The notes beneath the pieces were generated by a model. It was not told the origin of the DNA and made no database searches. It saw only the letters and a list, made by a program, of their open reading frames with translations. Position numbers and translations under genes: made by a program. Positions 39,279 to 46,983 of a stretch of 64,000 bases of DNA are shown here, piece by piece. This DNA comes from SIG447 sp045577075 (lineage in GTDB: Bacteria; Bacillota; Clostridia; UMGS1883; UMGS1540), in assembly GCA_045577075.1 (NCBI GenBank), contig JAZNHR010000002.1, positions 25,078 through 89,077 on the forward strand. The letters run 5' to 3'. Numbering within the stretch: position 1 is the stretch's first letter; every line of letters begins with the position of its first letter.

Positions 39279-39311
39279 GCATTGCTTTTCCCAAAAAGCG
39301 CAGAAAAAGGC

Positions 39312-39340
39312 TTGACTTTAGATGGGAAAACCTGTAAAAT
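39312..39340 (+). promoter_or_regulatory. Promoter of the histidine phosphatase gene
   Basis: TTGACT (39312-39317) and TAAAAT (39335-39340), 17-bp spacer. Confidence 0.7.
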
Positions 39341-39359
39341 GAGTAGAGGTGAATTTTAA

Positions 39360-40103
39360 ATGCGAATTCTTTTAATACGGCACGGGGATCCGGACTATGT
39401 GCATGACACTGTTACGGAAAAAGGTGCACGGGAAGTTTTACTTTTGGCAAACCGTCTGGCAACAGAAAGGATAGATAAGATATATTGCTCGCCTTTAGGG
39501 CGTGCACAAGACACCGCAAGACCAACTGCCGAGAAACTAGGCATGGAAATTCATACACTTCCCTGGCTCGCGGAAATTGACATTACATATGATATAGAGA
39601 ATAAAACAGTTTCCCCTTGGGATATTTATCCCCACATATGGTCAGAAAACAAAAAAGCAGCTGACAAAGAAAACTGGATAAATTACGAGTTGTACCGCGG
39701 TGCACCGCTGCAGGAAAAGGTACAAGAAATTCAAAAGTCAATTGATGCACTTTTACTTTCTCATGGTTTTCGCCACCTGGGGCAGCTTTTTGAAGTTTTA
39801 CCCGGATATGAAAAAAGCACGGAAACCATAGCCATCTTCTGTCATATGGGGCTTGGAAACGTTATTTTATCCCATCTTGCGGGAATTGCTACACCGCTTT
39901 GGTGGCATACTATCTTTCTGCCACCCACTTCTGTAACTACCCTGTACATGGAACAGCATTGCCCCGATACAAAGCTTGCCCTTGCCCATTTTGTAGGCAT
40001 TGGAGACATTTCCCATTTATACGTCGGCGGTGAGCCCGCCTCAACCTCGGGTCTCAAGAACTGTGCTTCTCCCATTTTTCCGCCTGAACCTCTAAATCAG
40101 TAG
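39360..40103 (+). CDS. Histidine phosphatase superfamily protein
   Basis: 247 residues. The phosphohistidine motif is LIRHGDPDY (His8, Arg7), with supporting residues in YCSPLGRAQDTARP, LAEIDITYD and the second His in IFCHMGLGNVILSH. This is the phosphoglycerate mutase-like fold; the substrate is unknown. It diverges from ftsY and is transcribed singly. Confidence 0.82.
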   Translation: MRILLIRHGDPDYVHDTVTEKGAREVLLLANRLATERIDKIYCSPLGRAQDTARPTAEKLGMEIHTLPWLAEIDITYDIENKTVSPWDIYPHIWSENKKAADKENWINYELYRGAPLQEKVQEIQKSIDALLLSHGFRHLGQLFEVLPGYEKSTETIAIFCHMGLGNVILSHLAGIATPLWWHTIFLPPTSVTTLYMEQHCPDTKLALAHFVGIGDISHLYVGGEPASTSGLKNCASPIFPPEPLNQ

Positions 40104-40131
40104 GGTTTTCCCTGTTTTTACGACCTTTTTC

Positions 40132-40160
40132 TTGACAAAACCTTTTCGTTTTGGTATGAT
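40132..40160 (+). promoter_or_regulatory. Promoter of the acidic membrane protein gene
   Basis: TTGACA (40132-40137) and TATGAT (40155-40160), 17-bp spacer. Confidence 0.75.
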
Positions 40161-40203
40161 ATACAAATAATACAAAAGCCTATATGTATGCGGAGGTGCT
40201 TGT

Positions 40204-41076
40204 ATGCACGAAAAACAGGATTTCCAAAGCATGACGCTGGATGCGCTTACGCCCATTGTATCCATGCGCCCCGGAAAAGAATATACCAAAGAAGAGTTAC
40301 GGATTGCAAGAACAGTTTTTATGGAAAAGCTAGGCTGTTTAAATCCGGAAATTGAGCCGGAGGAGGCGGAAGAGACAGAAGCGGTCCCTTCCCCTATAGA
40401 AGTATACGAAGCGTTGACTTTGGAAGATGCGCTTCCCATTGACTCTCCTTCCCCCATACTGCATGAAGTACCGGTGGAAGCTGAGGGTTTATCTTCTGTA
40501 ACGGCCATCCCTGTTTTTGACGAAACCGTTGCACCAAAAGAAATAGAAGAAGTGCCCCATGTGACCGAAGCATCACCTGTTGCTGCAACGCCGGAAGCAG
40601 TTCATGAGGAAAACGTGTTCGAGGAGCCGGAAGCGGTGTCCACACCTTTGGAAACCGAAGAATTTATCCTCAAAGCTGACAGCCGCCTTGCACGTTTTCT
40701 GTATCGACTTTATGCCTATTTCCTTCTTCCTCTCTTGGCGTTGGAATCGCTTGCTTTTCTACTTGCAAGTGTAGGTACTGCAGTGGCAATTGCAGATGCA
40801 CCGTATATTATTATACATGTTATTTGTGCCGCCGTTTATACCATGATTATTTCCCTTGCCTGGCATCAGTTTTTCCACCGCACAAAATTCGGGCTGCTTT
40901 TAAATCGATCCATCCTTGGCGTATGCATCATCCGTGGTTTTTTGATGCTGCTTGCCGGCACAGATATAGTATGGGGTGTGATTTTTGTTGCACTCTCCGT
41001 CCTGTTCCTTGTCTATTTCATTGGATATGACAACATGTTTATTATACCGTCTCCAAAGCGACAGCGTGTGCAATAG
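40204..41076 (+). CDS. Membrane protein with a long acidic N-terminal region
   Basis: 290 residues from an ATG with GGAGGTG upstream. Residues 1-45 are mixed helical. Residues about 48-160 are very rich in E, P, V and A and look disordered. Four membrane spans follow at about 172-196, 200-222, 240-256 and 260-280, and the C-terminus is basic (SPKRQRVQ). I do not recognise the family. The last 35 bp overlap the 3' end of spoVAD on the other strand. Confidence 0.6.
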   Translation: MHEKQDFQSMTLDALTPIVSMRPGKEYTKEELRIARTVFMEKLGCLNPEIEPEEAEETEAVPSPIEVYEALTLEDALPIDSPSPILHEVPVEAEGLSSVTAIPVFDETVAPKEIEEVPHVTEASPVAATPEAVHEENVFEEPEAVSTPLETEEFILKADSRLARFLYRLYAYFLLPLLALESLAFLLASVGTAVAIADAPYIIIHVICAAVYTMIISLAWHQFFHRTKFGLLLNRSILGVCIIRGFLMLLAGTDIVWGVIFVALSVLFLVYFIGYDNMFIIPSPKRQRVQ

Positions 41077-42055
41077 AGGGAATACTTTCCCCTTGCAAAG
41101 TTGTTGTCGGCGATAAGAGCGCACCGGTTGCTACAAAAAGCAGCCGGTTTATTTTTTTCTGTACCATCTGCGGAAGCAAATAACCGCAAAGCACAGACGC
41201 GCTGCAACCGCACCCGCTGCCGCCGGCATGGGTATCCTGTGTTTTACTGTCAAAAATTAGCATGCCGCAATCTTTGTAATTTGCGCCAAGAGAATACCCT
41301 TCTTTATCAAGAAGTTCTGCCGCCACATTTCTGCCTACACTGCCAAGGTCCCCCGACACAATTAAATCATAGTCATTTGGGGTTCGTCCTGTATCTTGAA
41401 AATGTGCCATAACCGTTGATACAAATGCAGGCGCCATCGCCGCGCCCATATTATTGGCATCTTTTATACCCATGTCCGCAATGCGTCCCGTTGTGGCATG
41501 GGTTATTTTTATTTTACCGCCCATACCGACTGCCACAGCACCGCATCCTGTTACCGTCCATTGTGCGCCGGGCGGACGTTGACCGCCATACTCCAAAGGA
41601 AAACGATACTGCTTTTCAGCAGAACAAAAATGACTGCCTGCCGCCGCAATTACTCTGCCGGCATATGCACCGTCAACCAGCATGGCAGACACAGAAAGTC
41701 CTTCTGCCATTGTAGAGCAAGCGCCATAAATGCCGAGATACGGCACCCCTAAAGACCGAAGCCCGAAGCTTGAAGCGGTACACTGATTTAAAAGGTCCCC
41801 AGCCACAATAAAATTTACTTCCTCCGGGGAAAGTTCACTTTGCTTTAAACATTCCGTTACGGCCTTCGTAAATAGAGCACTTTCTGCTTTTTCCCAGCTT
41901 TCCTGCCCGAGCATAGGGTCTTCTTCTGTAAGTGTAAAATAATCCCCCAAAGGACCTTCTGCCTCTTTAGGACCCACTACGGATGCATAACCCATAATTG
42001 TCGGATTTCCCGTAAACTCTACAGTCTGTCCACCAAGTCGTTTTGAATTTTCCAC
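41042..42055 (-). CDS. spoVAD: Stage V sporulation protein AD
   Basis: 337 residues from a GTG at 42055 (AGGAG 5 nt upstream). Thiolase-like fold with GACSTMAEGLSVSAMLV, SHFCSAEKQYRFPLEYGGQRPP and GSGCGCSASVLCGYLLP. SpoVAD binds dipicolinic acid and is needed for its uptake into the forespore. It follows spoVAC by 10 bp. spoVAE, which usually comes next, is absent; instead the gene overlaps the convergent membrane gene by 35 bp. Confidence 0.94.
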   Translation of the reverse strand: MENSKRLGGQTVEFTGNPTIMGYASVVGPKEAEGPLGDYFTLTEEDPMLGQESWEKAESALFTKAVTECLKQSELSPEEVNFIVAGDLLNQCTASSFGLRSLGVPYLGIYGACSTMAEGLSVSAMLVDGAYAGRVIAAAGSHFCSAEKQYRFPLEYGGQRPPGAQWTVTGCGAVAVGMGGKIKITHATTGRIADMGIKDANNMGAAMAPAFVSTVMAHFQDTGRTPNDYDLIVSGDLGSVGRNVAAELLDKEGYSLGANYKDCGMLIFDSKTQDTHAGGSGCGCSASVLCGYLLPQMVQKKINRLLFVATGALLSPTTTLQGESIPSIAHAVALETV

Positions 42056-42065
42056 ATTCTCTCTC

Positions 42066-42500
42066 CTACATCAAAAATAAATAATACACAATGCCTGCCA
42101 AAACGGAGGAAACAACGCCGTATGTGATAACAGGGCCTGCCACCGTAAACATCTTGGCACCTACGCCCAAAATATAGCCCTCTGTTTTAAACTCAATCGC
42201 AGGCGATGCCACGGCGTTGGCAAAGCCGGTAATGGGCACTATCGTTCCGGCGCCGGCATGCTTTGCAAGGCCGTCATACACGTCCAGAGCAGTAAACAGA
42301 ATACTTAAAAATATCAGGCTTACGCTGATGGCTGTCGGCACAAGTTCCTCTTCCATGCCGCGCATCGCAAAGAAATTTCCAATGACCTGCCCCAAAGTGC
42401 AAATAGCACCGCCCACCAGGAAAGCCCAGAGTAAGTTTTTCCCTAAAGGGGAATTGGGCGTGTGGGTCTCTACAAACTTTTCATATTCTTTCTTCTGCAT
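42066..42500 (-). CDS. spoVAC: Stage V sporulation protein AC
   Basis: 144 residues with four membrane spans (about 22-44, 54-76, 85-105 and 115-140) and the family sequence GFANAVASPAIEFKTEGYILGVGAKMF. In Bacillus SpoVAC is a mechanosensitive channel for dipicolinic acid release at germination. Its ATG (AAAGGAG upstream) lies inside the end of the preceding 49-residue gene. Confidence 0.94.
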   Translation of the reverse strand: MQKKEYEKFVETHTPNSPLGKNLLWAFLVGGAICTLGQVIGNFFAMRGMEEELVPTAISVSLIFLSILFTALDVYDGLAKHAGAGTIVPITGFANAVASPAIEFKTEGYILGVGAKMFTVAGPVITYGVVSSVLAGIVYYLFLM

Positions 42501-42630
42501 ACGCTGTCTCCTTTACAAAAATTGTCCCCGTATATTCCTCTTTGTCGCTATCCGAAAGCACAACAAATCGAAGCAAAAGTGCCAACAAAAGAAGGAACGT
42601 AAGGAGTATATAGTTTGCCCTTTTTTTCAT
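42481..42630 (-). CDS. 49-residue single-span membrane protein before spoVAC
   Basis: Read from the ATG at 42630 (GGTGAT upstream). A basic N-terminus (KKRAN), one strong membrane span at about 7-26, and a polar tail. It overlaps spoVAC by 20 bp, so translation is probably coupled. It is not SpoVAA or SpoVAB, which are larger. It may be a sporulation micro-protein of the spoVA operon. Alternatively it is only a leader reading frame. Confidence 0.5.
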   Translation of the reverse strand: MKKRANYILLTFLLLLALLLRFVVLSDSDKEEYTGTIFVKETAYAEERI

Positions 42631-42645
42631 TGCAATCACCAAATT

Positions 42646-42674
42646 TAGTTTTGCTTTTTTTACACAGAATATAC
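42646..42674 (-). promoter_or_regulatory. Possible sigma-G promoter of the spoVA genes
   Basis: Minus-strand GTATA (42674-42670), 17 bp, AAAACTA (42652-42646; 5 of 7). It lies between the P-II gene terminator and the first gene, where a promoter is needed. Confidence 0.4.
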
Positions 42675-42703
42675 AAAAAAACGACGAATTCAAAATTCGT
42701 CGT
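42675..42703 (-). terminator. Terminator of the P-II-like gene
   Basis: Minus strand ACGACGAATT-TTG-AATTCGTCGT followed by six T residues, 8 bp after the stop. Confidence 0.85.
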
Positions 42704-42711
42704 TCTATCTT

Positions 42712-43056
42712 TTATGAAATTTTAATGCCCTCTGAAAAACCAATTGGCACAGTAAACAAAATGCCTGTATTTGGCTTATCCAGTCCTCCTGTTACTTCAT
42801 TTACGATTTTTGAAGCCCTTTTCACCTGTTCATCCGTCACCACCGCAAAAATGGTACGGTTATATTCTTCATCTAACCGCAAAAACGACCGAAGAGAGTT
42901 GAAAATCGGCGGAATTTCTGCGTTTGTATCTCCCATGACACGCAGCATGCCTTTCGTTTCTGCTACGGTTGCACCGCCAATTCCGGCCTTCATAAAGGCT
43001 GCCAAAAGCCGACTTAAAACCTCAATTTTATTAAGCACTATGACAAGAAGTTGCAT
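42712..43056 (-). CDS. P-II-like small signalling protein
   Basis: 114 residues with the ferredoxin-like pattern of P-II proteins: an opening MQLLVIVLNKIEVLSRLLAA, a central T-loop-like stretch around residues 36-55 and GILFTVPIGFSEGI at the end. The T-loop tyrosine and nucleotide-binding residues of GlnB/GlnK are not evident, and no ammonium transporter is adjacent. It belongs to the divergent P-II-like proteins of Clostridia whose ligand is unknown. Transcribed alone and divergent from rho. Confidence 0.65.
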   Translation of the reverse strand: MQLLVIVLNKIEVLSRLLAAFMKAGIGGATVAETKGMLRVMGDTNAEIPPIFNSLRSFLRLDEEYNRTIFAVVTDEQVKRASKIVNEVTGGLDKPNTGILFTVPIGFSEGIKIS

Positions 43057-43126
43057 GATTCTTCACCTCTTTTTCAGTATACCATATCTGTAAAAGAAAT
43101 GCAAGAATGGTTTTTTTTGAAAAGAG

Positions 43127-43154
43127 TTGCTTTTTCTTATAAATATGATATAAT
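43127..43154 (+). promoter_or_regulatory. Promoter of rho-radA
   Basis: TTGCTT (43127-43132) and TATAAT (43149-43154), 16-bp spacer. Confidence 0.55.
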
Positions 43155-43221
43155 TAAAGATAAAGCTTTTAATTTCATCATTATTATTTTTTAATCTTTT
43201 TATTTTTTATGGAGTGATCGC

Positions 43222-44538
43222 ATGACGACAAAAGATTTAGATGGAAAAACCCTTTTGGAACTACAGAAAATTGCAAAAACGTATCAGATAAAAAATATAT
43301 CGAAATACAAAAAACAAGCACTTTCCCAGCTTTTGGAGTCTTGCATTGAAAAAGAAACAGAAAACCCGCCTTCCCTGTCGTCGCAAGCACCAGATTTTTT
43401 ACAAAAAAAGGACGGGTTTGAAGCTTCCCGTGCAGAAGGCGTTTTAGAAATTTTGCCGGACGGCTTTGGGTTTTTGCGCTGTGCAAATGTTGTATTAGGC
43501 ACAAAAGATGTCTACGTCTCTCCTACCCAGATCCGCAGATTTAACCTAAAAACCGGTGATTATGTTGTGGGAAAATCGAAATTTCACAAGGAAGGTGAAA
43601 AGTTTCAAGCTCTTATATATATTGAAACGGTAAACGGGGACGGCGTGGACGTCTCAATTCACCGCCGGCCTTTTGAAACTCTTGTGCCTATTTTCCCGGA
43701 TACGCGGATTTCTTTAGGGTCCGATCAGTCGGATTTTTCCATGCGGCTTATCGATTTGATTGCGCCACTTGGTTTTGGACAACGAGGGCTGATTGTCGCC
43801 CCGCCGAAAGCCGGAAAAACAACCATTTTAAAAAATATTGCAAAAAGTATTTCGCAAAATAAAAACATAAAGCTGATTGTACTTTTAATTGACGAACGTC
43901 CCGAAGAAGTGACAGACATGGAGAGAAGCATTGACGGCGAAGTGGTATATTCTACCTTTGACGAGCTTCCGGAGCATCACATTAAGGTTGCCGAAATGGT
44001 TTTAGAACGCGCACAGCGTCTTGTAGAGCACGGCAAGGACGTTGTTGTTTTACTCGATTCCATCACCCGGCTGGCTCGTGCTTATAACCTGACCATTCCC
44101 CCGACAGGCAAAACACTTTCTGGCGGTCTTGACCCCGGGGCACTCCATAAACCCAAACGGTTTTTTGGTGCGGCACGAAACATAGAAAATGGCGGAAGCC
44201 TTACAATTTTAGCTACCGCACTTATAGATACCGGCAGCCGTATGGATGACATGATTTTTGAGGAATTTAAGGGAACGGGCAATATGGAAATTCATCTTGA
44301 CCGCAAACTTAGCGAAAAAAGAATTTTCCCCGCCATCGACATGAACAAATCCGGCACAAGACGGGAAGAAAAACTCCTCTCTGCCCGTGAACTGGAGGCA
44401 GTATGGGCGATACGAAAGGCCTACGGTAATCTCCCGACAGCCGAGGTGACCGATAGCATTATCCAGCGACTGATTTCTACCAAAAATAACGATGAATTTA
44501 TCAATATGACGATAAAAGCGTCGTATACAAATGAGTGA
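43222..44538 (+). CDS. rho: Transcription termination factor Rho
   Basis: 438 residues. A Rho_N domain at about 5-45 (LLELQKIAKTYQI), a cold-shock RNA-binding domain at about 70-145 (EGVLEILPDGFGFLR), and the hexameric ATPase at about 170-420 with Walker A APPKAGKTTI, VLLIDERPEEVTDM and the Q/R loops SGGLDPGALHKPKRFFGAARN. No large N-terminal insertion. It unwinds RNA and releases RNA polymerase. The radA start lies 5 bp after the stop, so the two are an operon. Confidence 0.96.
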   Translation: MTTKDLDGKTLLELQKIAKTYQIKNISKYKKQALSQLLESCIEKETENPPSLSSQAPDFLQKKDGFEASRAEGVLEILPDGFGFLRCANVVLGTKDVYVSPTQIRRFNLKTGDYVVGKSKFHKEGEKFQALIYIETVNGDGVDVSIHRRPFETLVPIFPDTRISLGSDQSDFSMRLIDLIAPLGFGQRGLIVAPPKAGKTTILKNIAKSISQNKNIKLIVLLIDERPEEVTDMERSIDGEVVYSTFDELPEHHIKVAEMVLERAQRLVEHGKDVVVLLDSITRLARAYNLTIPPTGKTLSGGLDPGALHKPKRFFGAARNIENGGSLTILATALIDTGSRMDDMIFEEFKGTGNMEIHLDRKLSEKRIFPAIDMNKSGTRREEKLLSARELEAVWAIRKAYGNLPTAEVTDSIIQRLISTKNNDEFINMTIKASYTNE

Positions 44539-44543
44539 TTGCC

Positions 44544-45926
44544 ATGAAAATTAAAACAAATTTTGTTTGCCAGGAGTGTGGCTACACTTCGCAAAAATGG
44601 CTCGGCAAATGTCCGGGCTGTGAAAACTGGAATTCATTTTTAGAAGAAACCGTTGCCCAGCCTACAAAGGGAGACCCCCTCTTTACAGCGTCGGCTTCTC
44701 CTGTAGCCATTGACGCGATAACGCCCGACAGCGAGGGCGCACGCCTTTGTACAGGCATCGGGGAGCTGGATTTAGTGCTCGGCGGCGGTCTTGTTACCGG
44801 CTCCCTCGTTCTTGTGGGCGGCGAACCCGGGATTGGAAAATCTACGCTTCTTCTGCAAATTTGCGCTTCCCTTTCTTCTTATGGTAATGTTCTCTATATT
44901 TCCGGTGAGGAATCCGAACGGCAATTAAAACTTCGTGCCGACCGTCTTTCCATTCACCCGAATTCCTTATATATATTAAGCGAAACCAATCTTGACGCCG
45001 CGTTTGTGCATATAAAAACATTCGCGCCAAAAGTTCTTATCGTAGACTCTGTACAGACGATGTTTACTCCTTCCATCACAAGTGCCAGCGGCAGCGTAAG
45101 CCAGGTGCGGGAAATTACCCTTCGGCTTATGCGTTTTGCCAAAGAAACGGGGACGGCCGTTTTCCTTGTGGGCCACGTTACAAAAGACGGTGCCATCGCC
45201 GGACCGAGGGTACTGGAGCACATGGTAGACTGTGTGCTGTATTTTGAAGGTGACCGCCATCAATCCTACCGCATTTTACGAGCGGTAAAAAACCGCTTTG
45301 GCTCTACCAATGAAATCGGTGTTTTTGACATGGGCGACAAAGGGCTGACAGAAGTAAAAAACCCTTCCGCCATGCTTCTTTCCGAAAGGCCCGAGGATGC
45401 ACCGGGGTCTGCGGTTCTATGCTCCCTTGAGGGCTCCCGTCCCTTACTTGCAGAAGTACAGGCACTTGTTGCCCCCACAGGATTCGGCATTCCGCGTCGT
45501 ATGGCATCCGGCATTGACCTTGGGAGACTCAATCTCCTAATTGCCGTTTTAGAAAAACGTGTCGGTTTAAACTTACAAAACCAGGATGTTTACGTAAACG
45601 TTATTGGTGGTCTTCGCATTGACGAAACCGCTGCAGACCTTTCCATTGCCGCTGCCATTGTTTCAAGTTGCAAAGGGATCACCATTCCGAAAAACATGGT
45701 GTTTCTTGGCGAGATTGGGCTTACCGGTGAGCTACGTTCCATTGCTCACGCCGAAAGACGTGTGACGGAATCCATCCGTATGGGTTTTCGGGATATTGTC
45801 CTACCGCAGGAAAATGCAAAAGCACTTCGTATTCCGGATAAAGATGTGCGTCTTCTTTGCGCCGGCACGGTGCGTGAAGCATTGCAAAATTTAACGAAAA
45901 AAGCACAAAATCGCGGCACTTTGTAA
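44544..45926 (+). CDS. radA: DNA repair protein RadA (Sms)
   Basis: 460 residues from the ATG at 44544, preferred over a GTG three codons earlier that overlaps the rho stop. Zinc finger CQECG and CPGC at 8-28; the RecA-like core has Walker A GGEPGIGKSTLLLQ; the RadA-specific KNRFGSTNEIGVF is near 245-257; the C-terminal Lon-like domain has DLSIAAAIVSS. It drives branch migration during recombination and transformation. Co-transcribed with rho, and followed by spoIIID. Confidence 0.96.
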   Translation: MKIKTNFVCQECGYTSQKWLGKCPGCENWNSFLEETVAQPTKGDPLFTASASPVAIDAITPDSEGARLCTGIGELDLVLGGGLVTGSLVLVGGEPGIGKSTLLLQICASLSSYGNVLYISGEESERQLKLRADRLSIHPNSLYILSETNLDAAFVHIKTFAPKVLIVDSVQTMFTPSITSASGSVSQVREITLRLMRFAKETGTAVFLVGHVTKDGAIAGPRVLEHMVDCVLYFEGDRHQSYRILRAVKNRFGSTNEIGVFDMGDKGLTEVKNPSAMLLSERPEDAPGSAVLCSLEGSRPLLAEVQALVAPTGFGIPRRMASGIDLGRLNLLIAVLEKRVGLNLQNQDVYVNVIGGLRIDETAADLSIAAAIVSSCKGITIPKNMVFLGEIGLTGELRSIAHAERRVTESIRMGFRDIVLPQENAKALRIPDKDVRLLCAGTVREALQNLTKKAQNRGTL

Positions 45927-45932
45927 AATATG

Positions 45933-45961
45933 GCATACTTTCTCTCGCGCTTTCATATGAT
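45933..45961 (+). promoter_or_regulatory. Candidate sigma-E promoter of spoIIID
   Basis: GCATACT (45933-45939), 14 bp, CATATGAT (45954-45961), just after the radA stop. spoIIID is a known sigma-E target in Bacillus. Confidence 0.5.
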
Positions 45962-45984
45962 GAAACAAAGTTATAGGATGGAGC

Positions 45985-46254
45985 GTGAGGGATTTGAAGG
46001 ATTATATAGAGGACCGTGCAATTGAACTTGCCACCTATATAATAAACAATAACGCCACGGTGCGTGACGCCGCAAAGAGATACAGCGTTTCGAAATCAAC
46101 CGTACATAAGGATATTGTAGAAAGACTCCCCCGAATCAACTTAAGCCTTGCCATGGCAGTGCGAGCAATCTTAGACGAAAATAAGTCGGAACGGCACATC
46201 CGCGGCGGTCAGGCAACAAAGCTCAAATATTTGGCAGAAAAAAATGTAGGCTAA
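45985..46254 (+). CDS. spoIIID: Sporulation transcription factor SpoIIID
   Basis: 89 residues from a GTG at 45985 (GGATGG upstream). Core sequence DRAIELATYIINNNATVRDAAKRY, the helix-turn-helix SVSKSTVHKDIVERLPRI, and a basic C-terminus (RHIRGGQATKLKYL). It reshapes the mother-cell programme between SigE and SigK. It stands alone between radA and a terminator. Confidence 0.96.
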   Translation: MRDLKDYIEDRAIELATYIINNNATVRDAAKRYSVSKSTVHKDIVERLPRINLSLAMAVRAILDENKSERHIRGGQATKLKYLAEKNVG

Positions 46255-46261
46255 GAGAAAC

Positions 46262-46285
46262 GCGTACAGCCTTTCGGCTGTACGC
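46262..46285 (+). terminator. Terminator of spoIIID
   Basis: GCGTACAGCC-TTTC-GGCTGTACGC followed by TTCTTTT. Confidence 0.85.
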
Positions 46286-46290
46286 TTCTT

Positions 46291-46971
46291 TTATACATTC
46301 TCAGCTATTTTTCTAATGACATGTCCTGCCAAAATAAGCCCTGCAACGCTTGGTACATATGGTAAGCTCCCGATAATGCCGTTCTCTGTTTTTTTTGCTT
46401 CTTCGGTAGAATACACCACATCCAGCTGCTCGACACCTCTCTTTTTAAGTTCTCTGCGCATAACGCGGCATAAGGGACACACGCTCGTTTTGTAGATGTC
46501 GGAAACAAGGAAGCGCGTAGGGTCAAGCTTATTTCCTGCACCCATACAGCTTATAATAGGAATATTTCTTTCTTTACAGACTGTAATTAGCGCAAGCTTC
46601 GCGCTTACGGTATCCACCGCATCTATGACATAACTGCATTGTTCCGGAACAAGCTGCGAGGCATTTTCCGGCGTGCAAAACATATCGACTGCTGTTACCT
46701 TGCAGTCCGGATTGATGGCTTTAATACGAGCCTTCATAACCTCGACCTTCTTTTGCCCGACGGTTTCGCTTGTAGCCGGGATTTGGCGGTTTATGTTGGA
46801 GGGCGACACCGTATCATAGTCTACAAGCGTAATTTTTCCCACGCCGCTTCTGGCAATCGCCTCTGCCGCATAGGAGCCTACGCCGCCTACACCGAAAATA
46901 TAGACCGAGGCATCCTGCAGGCGTGCAATTCCCTCTTTTCCAAGCAGTATCTCACTTCTGGATAAATCCAT
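46291..46971 (-). CDS. tcdA: tRNA threonylcarbamoyladenosine dehydratase
   Basis: 226 residues. ThiF/E1-like fold: nucleotide-binding FGVGGVGSYAAEAIARSGVG near 27-46, DYDTVSPSNINRQ, DAVDTVSAK and a cysteine pair in TSVCPLCRVMRREL. TcdA cyclises t6A37 to ct6A in ATP-dependent fashion. The t6A-forming Sua5 is at 9071. It lies 12 bp after the second feoB and may be read through from it. Confidence 0.88.
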   Translation of the reverse strand: MDLSRSEILLGKEGIARLQDASVYIFGVGGVGSYAAEAIARSGVGKITLVDYDTVSPSNINRQIPATSETVGQKKVEVMKARIKAINPDCKVTAVDMFCTPENASQLVPEQCSYVIDAVDTVSAKLALITVCKERNIPIISCMGAGNKLDPTRFLVSDIYKTSVCPLCRVMRRELKKRGVEQLDVVYSTEEAKKTENGIIGSLPYVPSVAGLILAGHVIRKIAENV

Positions 46972-46983
46972 GTTTTTCTCTCC

